The translations under genes and the position numbers were made by a program. 64,000 nucleotides of DNA from CAYRFQ01 sp964423615 (GTDB lineage Bacteria > Planctomycetota > Planctomycetia > Gemmatales > Gemmataceae), in the NCBI GenBank assembly GCA_964423615.1, contig CAYRFQ010000032.1:1-64000 (forward strand), in the 5' to 3' direction. The notes under the pieces were generated by a model that was not told where the DNA came from, ran no database searches, and worked only from the letters and a program-made list of their open reading frames with translations. The first letter of the stretch is position 1; every line of letters begins with the position of its first letter. Shown here in pieces: positions 1 to 8,874 of this stretch.

Positions 1-45
1 TCGTTTGTGAAGCATCATTCGAGAAGCAACTATACCGCCACCAAA

Positions 46-57
46 TTGTCAAAGAAC
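46..57 (-). promoter_or_regulatory. boxA-like rRNA antitermination site
   Basis: Read on the minus strand the site is GTTCTTTGACAA, close to the spacer boxA found before 23S genes in many bacteria, where NusB/NusE assemble an antitermination complex. It lies downstream of tRNA-Ile and tRNA-Ala in the same direction. This suggests that a 23S gene starts just beyond the left edge. The motif is seen; the 23S gene is inferred. Confidence 0.6.
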
Positions 58-140
58 TCTTTTCCTGACTGGGAAGACCTCAGTGAGATCACCCTTGTTC
101 GAAGAACAGTCTTTGTTCGACTGTTTGATCTTCTGATCAG

Positions 141-193
141 GAGTTAATACACAAGATCGTATTTCACATACACGGTGTCTTGTGTATCAACTC
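141..193 (-). other. Long stem-loop, probable rRNA precursor processing stem
   Basis: Positions 141-156 and 178-193 are inverted repeats of 16 bases, pairing throughout in the minus-strand RNA with one G-U pair, around a 21-base loop. It lies between tRNA-Ala and the boxA-like site. A long spacer duplex here would suit RNase III processing of an rRNA precursor. That role is inferred from position only. Confidence 0.45.
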
Positions 194-353
194 TTAATCA
201 AAAGACATATCTGAGTAGTGCGACATCTTAACTTAGTAACATTACTCGCTGACGTATCTAATCTTAGGAGTCATTCTAAAAAAGTCAATCAATCTTTTTT
301 CTTTTTTTCACAACTTAATTTTCATCTAGATTTCACAGTCGTGCAGTATTTTA

Positions 354-426
354 TGGAGATGAGGGGACTCGAACCCCTGACCCCTAGAATGCAAATCTAG
401 TGCTCTCCCAGCTGAGCTACATCCCC
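354..426 (-). tRNA. tRNA-Ala (TGC)
   Basis: The 73-base minus-strand sequence folds as a complete cloverleaf. The anticodon loop is TTTGCAT, giving anticodon TGC. The acceptor starts GGGGATG and the T loop has TTCGAGT. CCA is not encoded. It follows tRNA-Ile by 30 bases on the same strand, the order used in 16S-23S spacers, although no 16S gene is present upstream here. Confidence 0.95.
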
Positions 427-456
427 GCGTTATCATCCGTCTGTTCGTGATTCTAA

Positions 457-530
457 TGGACGCACCTGGATTCGAACCAGGGACCTCATCCTTATCAGGG
501 ATGCGCTCTAACCAGCTGAGCTATGCGTCC
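457..530 (-). tRNA. tRNA-Ile (GAT)
   Basis: The 74-base minus-strand cloverleaf has anticodon loop CTGATAA (anticodon GAT), acceptor GGACGCA pairing with TGCGTCC, and T loop TTCGAAT. It is transcribed before tRNA-Ala. The roughly 700 bases upstream contain no 16S 3' end (no anti-Shine-Dalgarno sequence), so the pair seems detached from 16S. Confidence 0.95.
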
Positions 531-635
531 GGATAGATTCAATTTTTCTTCCTCACGCCAGCAGCCACTGGTTTCGATGCAATATCAATCAACGGTTAGT
601 AATTGTCTCGCAAACACAAGTGTTATTTAGCCATG

Positions 636-664
636 AAAAAAAGCCAAACCGAAAAGGCTTGGCT
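636..664 (-). terminator. Rho-independent terminator-like hairpin
   Basis: On the minus strand AGCCAAGCC pairs with GGTTTGGCT (one G-U pair) around TTTTC, followed by a run of six T. This is a textbook intrinsic terminator. It sits between the promoter at 797-824 and tRNA-Ile, so it either ends a small RNA or attenuates transcription into the tRNAs. Confidence 0.65.
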
Positions 665-790
665 CATCCCAACGTCAAATTGTCGGAGGGAGAGCTACCT
701 CTCAGGATGATCACTATGCGTTGCGTTATGCATCGAATCGACTCCACAAGTTCGTTTTATTCCGAACAAAGTGATTGATCTAGTCAAGCA
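665..790 (-). ncRNA. Candidate structured small RNA or leader RNA
   Basis: This stretch lies between a consensus promoter and a strong terminator-like hairpin, giving an expected transcript of about 150 bases. On the minus strand it can fold as a three-way junction: an outer stem (664-669 with 705-710) enclosing a GAGAG/CTCTC hairpin (690-703) and a second hairpin (669-686). A further GTTCG/CGAAC hairpin lies upstream near 752-766. I see no open reading frame with a ribosome site. It does not match 6S, SRP, tmRNA or a riboswitch consensus that I can recognise. It could be a free small RNA or an attenuating leader of the tRNA operon. Confidence 0.4.
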
Positions 791-796
791 AAATGA

Positions 797-824
797 ATTA
801 TAGGCCACCGTCTTTTCTTGTCAA
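797..824 (-). promoter_or_regulatory. Consensus sigma-70 promoter
   Basis: On the minus strand a perfect TTGACA (824-819) and a perfect TATAAT (802-797) are separated by 16 bases. Such a full match to the housekeeping consensus is uncommon and typical of strong stable-RNA promoters. The start of transcription should fall near 790. Confidence 0.7.
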
Positions 825-1237
825 CTTAAATTCGTTAATTTCTTTTCTTTGTCGATGTTCTCGATCAGGTTGTTAATATTAGGCCACACCGAACACCCTG
901 GCAACCCATCTTTCAAATTTTTCATTCCTGTTTCTAGCACTAACAATGACACCCAGACCACAACCAGGTTCGCTTGGTTATTGGAATTTTCTCAAGGGGT
1001 TCTCGATTGCGATTCGTCGCTTGCTTTTCTCCAAGGGTGAAGGGGTTGGATGCCTCGAACTAAAAGGGGCAATACGTAACCGATTTTCTTGAAGCACCCT
1101 CCATCCACTGCCCTTCTCGTTTTGCTCAGCTTTGACCTTCTGCCCGCAATAAGGACGCCGTATTTTTGAGTGTTCACAAGGCTCGGGAACTGAGTTTTGT
1201 TGCAACCAGGACACACTCTGTCCCGGAAAACGAGTGT
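825..1237. other. Intergenic stretch without recognisable gene
   Basis: Short open frames occur on both strands, but none has a ribosome-binding site, a recognisable domain or a credible start. I see no tRNA or strong terminator here. The 16S gene that normally precedes tRNA-Ile is absent. Confidence 0.5.
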
Positions 1238-2482
1238 TTACGCCGCTCGATTTTGTGTGTCTTTTTGAGCCCCGAACAGTGTACGACCGTAAGCGTTGTG
1301 CGTCTCACGCGCGCATCGTTCCCAAGTGAACTCCTGGGCTCGATGTTGGGCTCCGACTTGAAGGGATGCCCACCAATCCTCGTCCTCGGCAATGCGTTGC
1401 AAGCCGTCTCGCCACCCATCTAAATCGTCCGGCGGGATCGCGTGACCCACACCGCCAAGGACTTCCTTCACGGTCGGAGCCGTTGAGGCGAGAACACTTC
1501 CGCCGCACGCCATCATCTCGAGGGGAGGCAAACCGAAGCCTTCGTAGTGACTGGGAAATACAAGAGCACGGGCTCCGTTATAGACTGCGCTGAGATGTTT
1601 TTCCTCGACGTATCCCAAGTGCAAAACGCCTTTATGCCGTGCCTGGTCTGCGAAATAGGAGCGGACTTTATTCGTGTTCCAACCCCAACCTCCCACGAGC
1701 AACAAGGGCCAACGAGCCCGAAACTGCGCAGGCAGGCTGCAATAGGCTTTGAGCAACATGAGTACATTTTTCCGAGGCTCGATCGTCCCGACGAACAGAA
1801 GGTAGCGAGGGGGAAGAGCGAGATTTCGGAGGGTCCGGGCGACGACTTCTTTTGGGAGCTTTCGAAAACCGGTACGGACGCCTGGATAAGCTCGGCTTAC
1901 TCGCTCTGGTGGCACACCAAACTCTCGGATGATTTCTTGCCGACCGGTTTCGGAAATGGCTAGGAGATGACGGGACTGGTTCAGAGTTCTCCCGAAGTTC
2001 TTTTCGAAGTGAGTCACACGATCGACAGGATGCCACTCTGGATGGAGCAAAACACTGAGGTCGTAAACGGTCGTAATAGTGGGTATGTCGCTCGGCAATG
2101 GCAGATAATTGGGCTCGTGGTAGAGGGAGTATTCGTTTCGGCGAGCGAGCCCACGCAAATGCCCTTCGAGAAAACTCTGGGTCCATTTTCGCAACCGAGC
2201 AGGTCGGCTTCGCAACAGTCGTTCGCTTCCTTCCGTCGAGGAAATCGAACCCGCGGGAGTTTCACCAGGACGAGCACTTTCCGATTTGTCATTTCGGAAT
2301 TGACCCACGACCTGTTGGAGTTTGTTCGCCCAGCCATAGCAAGTCCGTACCCAAGGTTTTGGAAACGCCTCGAATTGGTCATCGGTGGCGAGTTTACCGA
2401 GGGCGCGAAATGTCTCGGAAACATAATGTCCAATGCCGGTCTTGCGACCGGATGTCACGAGCATGTTGAGCAAGACTCTCAC
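1238..2482 (-). CDS. Glycosyltransferase family 4 (GT-B fold)
   Basis: The 414-residue protein probably transfers a sugar from a nucleotide donor to a cell-surface glycan or exopolysaccharide intermediate in the cytoplasm. The N-terminal acceptor domain begins at a Gly-rich segment (TGIGHY). The C-terminal donor domain starts near residue 230 with LLFVGTIEPRKN and contains the EX7E motif of retaining GT4 enzymes in HYEGFGLPPLE, followed by ACGGSV. Length fits the family. A low-complexity Ser/Arg-rich insert occupies roughly residues 60-100. It points the same way as the mannose-6-phosphate isomerase gene upstream, which could feed a mannosyl donor pathway, but a 345-base gap makes an operon uncertain. 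The substrate cannot be told from sequence. Confidence 0.85.
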   Translation of the reverse strand: MRVLLNMLVTSGRKTGIGHYVSETFRALGKLATDDQFEAFPKPWVRTCYGWANKLQQVVGQFRNDKSESARPGETPAGSISSTEGSERLLRSRPARLRKWTQSFLEGHLRGLARRNEYSLYHEPNYLPLPSDIPTITTVYDLSVLLHPEWHPVDRVTHFEKNFGRTLNQSRHLLAISETGRQEIIREFGVPPERVSRAYPGVRTGFRKLPKEVVARTLRNLALPPRYLLFVGTIEPRKNVLMLLKAYCSLPAQFRARWPLLLVGGWGWNTNKVRSYFADQARHKGVLHLGYVEEKHLSAVYNGARALVFPSHYEGFGLPPLEMMACGGSVLASTAPTVKEVLGGVGHAIPPDDLDGWRDGLQRIAEDEDWWASLQVGAQHRAQEFTWERCARETHNAYGRTLFGAQKDTQNRAA

Positions 2483-2752
2483 AATGTCTCCTGGGTTGAG
2501 AATCGATCAATTGGAAACAAGTGGCGTAGAAATCGTGGTGCGGGCCTCTGACATTTAGGAATTACTGAGAACTGGGCGGCGAATAGAGAGGTTCACGGTT
2601 GTCCGTACGTGGGCTTTTCGACCAGGCGACGATGGGCTTGGCCTTGGGGTCAAAAAACCACTTGAATTGATTCGCCGTTCCGGACGAAAGGCGCAAATCG
2701 TCATCTTTCAACATGCTAATCAGAGCTTTCATTAGCTGCGCAGTTCTCAATA

Positions 2753-2840
2753 TATGTTCGTCAAGGGTACCTACGGCTCTTGTGGACCTGTGAGAGTCAA
2801 ACAATGGTACACGCGAACTGTGTGTATCTATGGCAGTGCG
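2753..2840 (+). repeat. Dispersed repeat family A, copy 1
   Basis: Begins TATGTTCGTC and continues with a GGGTACCTACGGCTCTTGTGG-like segment and a second block with ACGCGAACTG. It matches copies at 4059-4140 and 6352-6437 by eye. It fills much of the gap between the glycosyltransferase and isomerase genes and runs into the 3' end of the latter. The rest of that gap contains only an unconvincing 56-codon frame. Confidence 0.5.
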
Positions 2841-3817
2841 CAATGAACAACTCCCAGTGTGCCGTCGGCGACAAGTTCGGCCTCTTGTGAAGACGCCGGA
2901 AGTAGCCATACTTCTCCAGTTCGAATGGTGTCTTGAGACGCCTTTGTGGAAAGCCGCCCTTGCCCGCGAACGACCATTAGTGCCCGGAGAGTAGATTTCT
3001 CATGGTCCGCATTTTGAACACCCACGGCCGAGGGGGTCTGGATGTACTCCATGCTAAAATACGGGCTATCGACGAGGGCAACTCGCGCAGGACCGTCGGA
3101 ACGAGAACGATAATCCACCACGTTTATCGGTTTAACTGGACCGTAGTCCCAGTGTGTTGCCTTGATCGATTCCTCGATGTGGAGTGTGCGAGAGTTGCCT
3201 TCGGCGTCAACTCGGTTCCAATCGAACAATCGAAACGTCGCGTCGCTGGTTTGCTGAATCTCGGCCATCAACACACCACCACCGACAGCGTGGACCGTGC
3301 CAGCCTTCAGAAATACACAGTCACCCGGTTGCGGAGTGAATTCATACAAACACGAAGCAACGTTCCCATCTTGAAGTGCTTGCCGTAGTTTGGCCTCATC
3401 AACGCCTTCGAGTAATCCCGCATAGATTCGGCTCTCGGGTTCCGCGTCAACGACGAACCATGCTTCGGTTTTACTTCCTTCGCCTGGCCACAATGTCTTG
3501 ACAGCGACCTCGTCTGGATGAACTTGAACTGACAGCCAATCATTGCAGTCGAGAAATTTGATGAGCCAGGGGAATACGTCATACGATTCGGCCCGAGCAC
3601 CGAGTAATTCTTGCCGATGCGCAGTCATGAGATCTTGCAGGGTCTTGCCGGCAAACGCACCATCACGAACGACACTGTGATGAGACGCATGGTCGCTGAG
3701 GTCCCAAGACTCTCCAATTGGAGAATCATCTGGTAGGGTTTTACCCAGGACTGTGTGGAGTTTCTGTCCACCCCATACTTTCGGGACGAAATGCGGTCGG
3801 AAACAAAGCGGGTTCAT
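2828..3817 (-). CDS. manA: Class I mannose-6-phosphate isomerase
   Basis: A 329-residue cupin-fold metalloenzyme that interconverts mannose 6-phosphate and fructose 6-phosphate in the cytoplasm, supplying GDP-mannose synthesis. The N terminus carries PHFVPKVWGG, typical of the class. Metal-ligand regions are visible in SVQVHPDE and further on in FLKAGTVHAVGGG and MAEIQQTSDATFR. The ATG at 3817 is chosen because it has AAGG a few bases upstream and gives the family-typical N terminus; an in-frame start 26 codons earlier would add an unrelated extension. The glycosyltransferase downstream on the same strand is a plausible consumer of the mannosyl pathway. Confidence 0.88.
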   Translation of the reverse strand: MNPLCFRPHFVPKVWGGQKLHTVLGKTLPDDSPIGESWDLSDHASHHSVVRDGAFAGKTLQDLMTAHRQELLGARAESYDVFPWLIKFLDCNDWLSVQVHPDEVAVKTLWPGEGSKTEAWFVVDAEPESRIYAGLLEGVDEAKLRQALQDGNVASCLYEFTPQPGDCVFLKAGTVHAVGGGVLMAEIQQTSDATFRLFDWNRVDAEGNSRTLHIEESIKATHWDYGPVKPINVVDYRSRSDGPARVALVDSPYFSMEYIQTPSAVGVQNADHEKSTLRALMVVRGQGRLSTKASQDTIRTGEVWLLPASSQEAELVADGTLGVVHCALP

Positions 3818-4058
3818 GATGCACCTTCCAAGGAGATTGCGTTTTTCCGTGAGAGTTCCAAGCGACAATGGGCGATCGTGATCCTCCCAATCCACTCATT
3901 CATAGCCTTCGAGTCTGGTCGCTTAACCCCGAGTCAAGGGATCAGCAAGTCTTGCAATCGAGCAGTTGCCTCGGGGTGCGCTGCCGGGTATAGCATAGGC
4001 GAATGAATCGGGTCAAGACGCCAACAGGGAGAGGGTTTCCCTGTGGATTTTGCAATAG

Positions 4059-4140
4059 TATGTTCGTCGTGGGAGCACACGAGCCGTGTGGGCCTACGGG
4101 AGGGAAAGTAGACGCGAGCCACGTGGACCTACGACTTCCC
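4059..4140 (+). repeat. Dispersed repeat family A, copy 2
   Basis: Begins TATGTTCGTC and ends ACGACTTCCC, with internal GACGCGAGCC. It lies in the 549-base gap between the divergent isomerase and selB genes. The layout matches copies 1 and 3, with the best match to copy 3 in the last 35 bases. The rest of the gap holds no other feature that I can support; in particular I see no selC. Confidence 0.55.
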
Positions 4141-4366
4141 AGCCCAATCCAATTTCGAAACCCAGCGGAGCATAACAAGGGAAAAGGCGAGAGGTCAAAG
4201 AGTCAAGGACTAAGTGTGGTCAGTGTTGTTCCCAAGAGTCTTTTGCTCCAGATCGGATAAACTCGACTCAGGGGGTCAATACGACTCTCTTGTCACTCGG
4301 CTCTTTCCGCCTGCATCCTGCGGCCATTGCGATTACAATACAAGCAACCAGGAAGAGGACGCTATT

Positions 4367-6298
4367 ATGCTACGCAATCTCATTTTGGGTACAGCAGGTC
4401 ACATTGACCACGGAAAAACTTCGCTCGTTAAGGCGTTAACGGGGGTGGATTGTGATCGCTTGCCGGAAGAACGAACTCGAAAAATTACGATCGACATTGG
4501 TTTTGCCACGTTGATGTTGGGAGACTACCAACTGGGCATCGTGGATGTGCCTGGGCACGAACGGTTTGTCAAGAACATGCTCGCGGGGGCGACAGGTCTA
4601 GACTTAGCCATGCTGGTCGTAGCTGCTGACGACTCCGTGATGCCACAGACCCGAGAGCACCTAGAGATTCTGCAATTGCTCGGGTTGCGGCATGGGCTGA
4701 TTGCTTTGACGAAGGCTGACGTGGTGGACGAAACGTCCCTCGAGGTCGCCGAACTCGAAGTTCGGGAACTGGTCGAGGGCACTTTCTTGGAAGAGGCGCC
4801 AATCGTTCCAACGTCTGCCCATACGGGTGCGGGGATTTCCGAACTCAAGGAACGAATCGGCGAAGTTTGCCAACGTGTAAAACAACGGACGGACGAGGAA
4901 TGGTTTCGCATCGCGATTGATCGATCTTTCGTCGTTCAAGGGCACGGAACCATCGTTACCGGTTCCGTAACGAGTGGAAAGTTGAAGGTCGGTGATGAGG
5001 TCGAATGGCAACCGCGGGGGGAAATGGTTCGCGTTCGATCCTTGCAGAATCACGACAACGCCGTCGAGGAAGTCCACCGGGGACAAAGGGCCGCCATCAA
5101 TCTGGCGGGCGTGCATCACGAGGACGTTGTCCGAGGGCAAGAACTTGCAACGCCGGGTTACCTGAAACCCTCGCGGGTGTTGACGATCCGACTGCACTGC
5201 TTGAAGACGAACAAAAAACCGATCAAGCATCGAGCCTCGGTCCGGTTGCATGTTGGTACCGCCGAGGTCCTTGGAGTGGTCTCGTTGCTTGAAAGTGACA
5301 CGGTGCAACCAGGAGAATGGGGCCTCGCCCAGGTGTTTTTGGAGCAACCGACGACGGGAGTCTGGGGACAACCATTTGTGCTGCGTGATCCGTCGGCAAC
5401 GATCACTTTGGGGGGCGGGCAAATCCTCCAGTCAGGCGGTAAGAAGATTCGCCGTCGGCATCTCGAACTTCAGGAAAAGATCGAGCGACTCTGGGAGTCG
5501 GACGACGAAACCCGAGCTCTGACGGTCGCGTGGTTTGCCGGATTTTCCGGTCTCACGTCGAACGACCTGGTTCGAGAAGCGAACGTTTCTCCGGGAAGAG
5601 TCAAAGCTCTGGTGACAACTTTGAAAGACCGTGGTGACATTTGTGAACTGGCGTTGGGGGGGACTAAAACGACGCTGCTGCATCGCGAAACCCTTGACCA
5701 ACTTGAAGATCGAGTCACGACACTGCTGGCCAATCTTCACGAACAATTCCCGTTGATGACTTACCAGGATCGCCAACGGGTGCAATCGCAGCTCGATTAT
5801 GTGGGGGACGAACAACTCGTTCATACGGTTGTGAGTCGCATGATCGAAGAGAAAAAACTGGTCGGCAACCTAAAACGAATTGCGTTAGCCGACCACAAAC
5901 CGCAGTTGAGCAACAATCAACGAAAGCTCAAGGCGAAGATGATCGAATCCTACAAAGCGGCGGGATTTCAACCGCCTGACCCTTCCGAATTCAATGACAT
6001 GCCTGGCAGCAATCCGAAGGTCATCACGGACCTGTACGAAGTCCTCGTGGCCGAGGGCTTCCTGGTTCATGTCACTGATGACATTTACCTCGACACGGAT
6101 TCGGATAACACCATGCGAGAAAAAGTCTCCGAAGCAATGGCCGATGGGAACGGACTGACGGTGGCAGAGATTCGCGACTTGCTCGGAACGACTCGAAAGT
6201 TCGCCGTCCCGATCTGTGAATACTTAGATCAAGTAGGACTCACACGTCGCGAAGGTGACCTACGTTATCTGAACGAAGCGGTTGCGAAAGTATCCTGA
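4367..6298 (+). CDS. selB: Selenocysteine-specific translation elongation factor SelB
   Basis: A 643-residue GTPase that delivers Sec-tRNA to the ribosome at recoded UGA codons. The G domain shows [12 protein letters not shown] (P loop), DVPGHE (G3) and TKAD (G4). Domains II and III follow to about residue 360, then a winged-helix-rich C terminus of the kind that binds the SECIS hairpin. The ATG at 4367 is preceded by GGAAGAGG with good spacing. The usual RGITID of switch I reads RKITID here, so the conserved Gly is replaced by Lys. No selA, selD or tRNA-Sec is visible nearby. Length and domain order fit SelB better than EF-Tu-type paralogues. Confidence 0.88.
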   Translation: MLRNLILGTAGHIDHGKTSLVKALTGVDCDRLPEERTRKITIDIGFATLMLGDYQLGIVDVPGHERFVKNMLAGATGLDLAMLVVAADDSVMPQTREHLEILQLLGLRHGLIALTKADVVDETSLEVAELEVRELVEGTFLEEAPIVPTSAHTGAGISELKERIGEVCQRVKQRTDEEWFRIAIDRSFVVQGHGTIVTGSVTSGKLKVGDEVEWQPRGEMVRVRSLQNHDNAVEEVHRGQRAAINLAGVHHEDVVRGQELATPGYLKPSRVLTIRLHCLKTNKKPIKHRASVRLHVGTAEVLGVVSLLESDTVQPGEWGLAQVFLEQPTTGVWGQPFVLRDPSATITLGGGQILQSGGKKIRRRHLELQEKIERLWESDDETRALTVAWFAGFSGLTSNDLVREANVSPGRVKALVTTLKDRGDICELALGGTKTTLLHRETLDQLEDRVTTLLANLHEQFPLMTYQDRQRVQSQLDYVGDEQLVHTVVSRMIEEKKLVGNLKRIALADHKPQLSNNQRKLKAKMIESYKAAGFQPPDPSEFNDMPGSNPKVITDLYEVLVAEGFLVHVTDDIYLDTDSDNTMREKVSEAMADGNGLTVAEIRDLLGTTRKFAVPICEYLDQVGLTRREGDLRYLNEAVAKVS

Positions 6299-6351
6299 CT
6301 GCGAGCGGGATATTTTTCTCGAGAGGCGTGTGGCCCTGCATTTTGGAATTC

Positions 6352-6437
6352 TATGTTCGTCACAGGTACATAAGTTTGCATGGACCAACGGCCGAAAAGA
6401 AAAAGTGCACGCGAGCCGCCTGGAAATACGATTTCCC
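6352..6437 (+). repeat. Dispersed repeat family A, copy 3
   Basis: Begins TATGTTCGTC and ends ACGATTTCCC, with CACGCGAGCC inside, matching the copy on the other side of selB. It occupies the gap between selB and the first PPC-like gene. Two copies in the same orientation therefore bracket selB. Confidence 0.55.
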
Positions 6438-6590
6438 GGTAATCCAGAGGAAGACATCTCAGGACCACGGCAGCGGAAAAACGGATTGCATTGCCACGTT
6501 CGATGTGGGATCATCGTATGTTCAAAAACACACATGACTTACACCGATTACACGGACTCGAACAGGGCCACTGAGAGGAGCGCGAGTGCG

Positions 6591-7367
6591 ATGACACAAC
6601 CGAGCTTAACCGCTTTGTTCGTTCTGATGCTTCCGCTCACCTTCGTGAACTCGACTTCCGCTCAGCCTCCCAAGCGGCCGGTCCAAAAGCCAACGCCTCC
6701 AAAGCAGTCCGAAAGGGAAGACCCCAACGCGAACCCCATCGTGATCAAGGGTGAGATCACGATCGGGGCTCGGGACTATAAAGTAACGGCAGGCAAGATC
6801 TACACATTCCGCGTCAAAGCCCAATTTCGTGCTATCTTTGCCATTTACGAGCAGAGCAAACGAATCGCGTACCAAAACGGCACAGGGGGGCCTGAGAATT
6901 ACAGAGCGACGATCGTCCTGACGCCCACACGCCAGACGACCTACAGGGTCGTTGTGGGGTCGGTGGATTCATTTGCGACCGCACCGAAGGGTCCATTGAA
7001 GTACTCTGTGGACATCACTTCCGTAGTGCCCAAAATCGTGTTGAGTAAGAAAGATTCGTTCGGATCGGATACTCCGGTCTACGCCCGGACTCGGGGGTCT
7101 TACAAAGCGTACAAGTTAAAACTAAAAGGCGGTCATAATTACCAGATGATCCAATCAAGCCGATCGATGAGTTGTTATCTGTGTCTGGAAGATGCGACGG
7201 GTCGCATTGTTTATTATGGGCAAACACGCAGTGGTAGGGATTCGCGGATTCAATACACTCCTGCCCGGGATGGGACATTTCGACTCATCGCATCACAACG
7301 TTTTCGCCGGACAGAAGGTTCCTTCACTGTCCAGGTCCTGGACTTGACGGAGGCGCAAAAGAAATAG
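6591..7367 (+). CDS. Secreted protein with two PPC-like beta-sandwich domains
   Basis: A 258-residue exported protein, the first of three tandem paralogues. An N-terminal signal peptide ends near residue 25 at NSTSAQ. A Pro/Lys-rich linker follows, then two beta-rich modules (about 45-135 and 150-255) resembling bacterial pre-peptidase C-terminal domains: a hydrophobic strand pair, a YLCLED-type strand, then a QYTPARDGTFRLIAS-type strand pair. Such modules usually act as secretion or binding domains next to enzymes, but no catalytic domain is present. The ATG at 6591 has GAGAGGAG upstream and opens directly on the signal peptide. Function unknown. Confidence 0.7.
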   Translation: MTQPSLTALFVLMLPLTFVNSTSAQPPKRPVQKPTPPKQSEREDPNANPIVIKGEITIGARDYKVTAGKIYTFRVKAQFRAIFAIYEQSKRIAYQNGTGGPENYRATIVLTPTRQTTYRVVVGSVDSFATAPKGPLKYSVDITSVVPKIVLSKKDSFGSDTPVYARTRGSYKAYKLKLKGGHNYQMIQSSRSMSCYLCLEDATGRIVYYGQTRSGRDSRIQYTPARDGTFRLIASQRFRRTEGSFTVQVLDLTEAQKK

Positions 7368-7459
7368 GGGAGAGCCAACGACGAGCCGTTCTTCACTGCA
7401 AGTAACCCGCCAAGTCAGAACTGAGTTCCGCCTAACTTATGGTTCTTCTGAGGTCTGCG

Positions 7460-8695
7460 ATGCGACCACGAATGTGCTTCTGTTTTGTTGTTTTGGTCAC
7501 GGCGTTCCTAGCGGCCGAAAGTTCTGTGACTCTTGCTCAAGCGCCGAAGAAGCCAACCAAGAGGAAAGCAAAGGGTCTCCACTATGAAGGGGAAATCAAG
7601 TTCGGGCTCCATACGTTGAAACTGCAAGAGGGCCGCTGTTACACCATCCAAGCCATTACCGAAGGTTTCTCCCCCACGCTGCGGATGATCGACGGTAAAC
7701 GGGCACTGACTGTCAATTACCGATACTCCAAGGTGGAAACGAAACGCGTCCACTCCTTCCAGTGCATTCCGCCCGTCACCAAAGACTACAAACTCTTGGT
7801 CTCTATGAATGGGTTTGCGAAGTCTCCCGAGACAAGCAAGTATCCTTACGAAGTGCGGGTTACTTCGACCAAACCGTTAGTCGCGGTCCAGGAGCGTCTC
7901 GACCAAAGTGACCCGCTGCACCCCACAACAAAAGGATTTTGCAAGGCCTACGAATTTCCATTGGAGCAAGGGTTCGCTTACCGAGTGATCATGTCGAGCA
8001 ACCAGATGAACCCGACTCTGTATCTGGAAGATTCCGAAGGCAACAGCGTCACCCAAGGTCCGAACTTCGGGAACTACTCGTACGTCCATTTCACTCCCAA
8101 GAAGTCCGGGCGTTATCGCATGTTGGCTTCCTCATATGGAAAACGCTATGGGTACTACACTCTGATGCTCACGAAGCTGTCTCCGACCAGGGTCTTGTTC
8201 TCGAAAAAAGGAAAACTGACGGACAAGGACAAAACGTACCGTTATCGCAATGCGTTTTACAAAACGCACAAGGTCAAGCTGAAGGCCGGGGAGAGTTACC
8301 AGATCGAAATGAGTTCGAGAACGTTGACTCCATACTTGTATGTTGAGGACACGAAAGGGAAGTTGGTCACTTCCGGTGGTCGTCGGGTCGGGCCAGAAGT
8401 CCATCTCATTTTTACGCCAGTGGAAACAGGTGAATACAGGATCATTGCGACGACGTCTCGGGCCGGAGTGAAGGGGGAGTATACTGTGAGTGTTCAGGAG
8501 GGTGCGTTCAACATGAATTCGGTGGCCCCACCGGTCTTGTTGCCAGCGGAGAAGGCACCCGTCCCGATGTCGATGAAGCGACGTACTTCTTGGCTGGGGA
8601 CGGTCCGACCGCAGTTCGTGTGGGCACCTGCCAGTGCACCAGAACTTTGTCCAATTGTTTTGGTTACACTCGAGGGAACAAAAAAGGACACGTAG
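7460..8695 (+). CDS. Secreted protein with three PPC-like domains
   Basis: A 411-residue paralogue of the genes on either side. The signal peptide has FCFVVLVTAFLAAESS. Three modules follow at about 50-135, 145-240 and 245-345, the last two each with a YLYVED/TLYLED strand and an HFTPKKSGRYRMLAS-like strand pair. The C-terminal 60 residues are Pro-rich and unrelated. The ATG at 7460 is preferred over one seven codons earlier because GAGG lies six bases upstream. It probably shares a transcript with its neighbours. It has one more module than the genes on either side, which suggests growth by duplication. Role unknown; probably extracytoplasmic. Confidence 0.7.
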   Translation: MRPRMCFCFVVLVTAFLAAESSVTLAQAPKKPTKRKAKGLHYEGEIKFGLHTLKLQEGRCYTIQAITEGFSPTLRMIDGKRALTVNYRYSKVETKRVHSFQCIPPVTKDYKLLVSMNGFAKSPETSKYPYEVRVTSTKPLVAVQERLDQSDPLHPTTKGFCKAYEFPLEQGFAYRVIMSSNQMNPTLYLEDSEGNSVTQGPNFGNYSYVHFTPKKSGRYRMLASSYGKRYGYYTLMLTKLSPTRVLFSKKGKLTDKDKTYRYRNAFYKTHKVKLKAGESYQIEMSSRTLTPYLYVEDTKGKLVTSGGRRVGPEVHLIFTPVETGEYRIIATTSRAGVKGEYTVSVQEGAFNMNSVAPPVLLPAEKAPVPMSMKRRTSWLGTVRPQFVWAPASAPELCPIVLVTLEGTKKDT

Positions 8696-8874
8696 GCCGC
8701 GAGTCGCCAAGGAATGTACCCGACACGAACGTGATCCGCTCTCAGAAAGCCCAAATGCGACCGAAGGTAAAGTGAGGAACTCCGCAAATCAGTCTGAGTT
8801 CGAGGAACCCATCACTTGCAAAAGGGAAATGTCATTGCATCTTCCCGCTTGTTCGAACCGGAAGGACAAATCTG

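Noticed and set aside
2562..2732. A 56-codon minus-strand frame between the glycosyltransferase and isomerase genes
   Set aside because: Its upstream part is the dispersed repeat at 2753-2840, and no ribosome site supports the start. The translated sequence matches nothing that I know.
3942..4260. Possible tRNA-Sec (selC) next to selB
   Set aside because: I looked for the long acceptor and variable arm and a TCA anticodon and saw none. The palindromic look of this region comes from the dispersed repeat.
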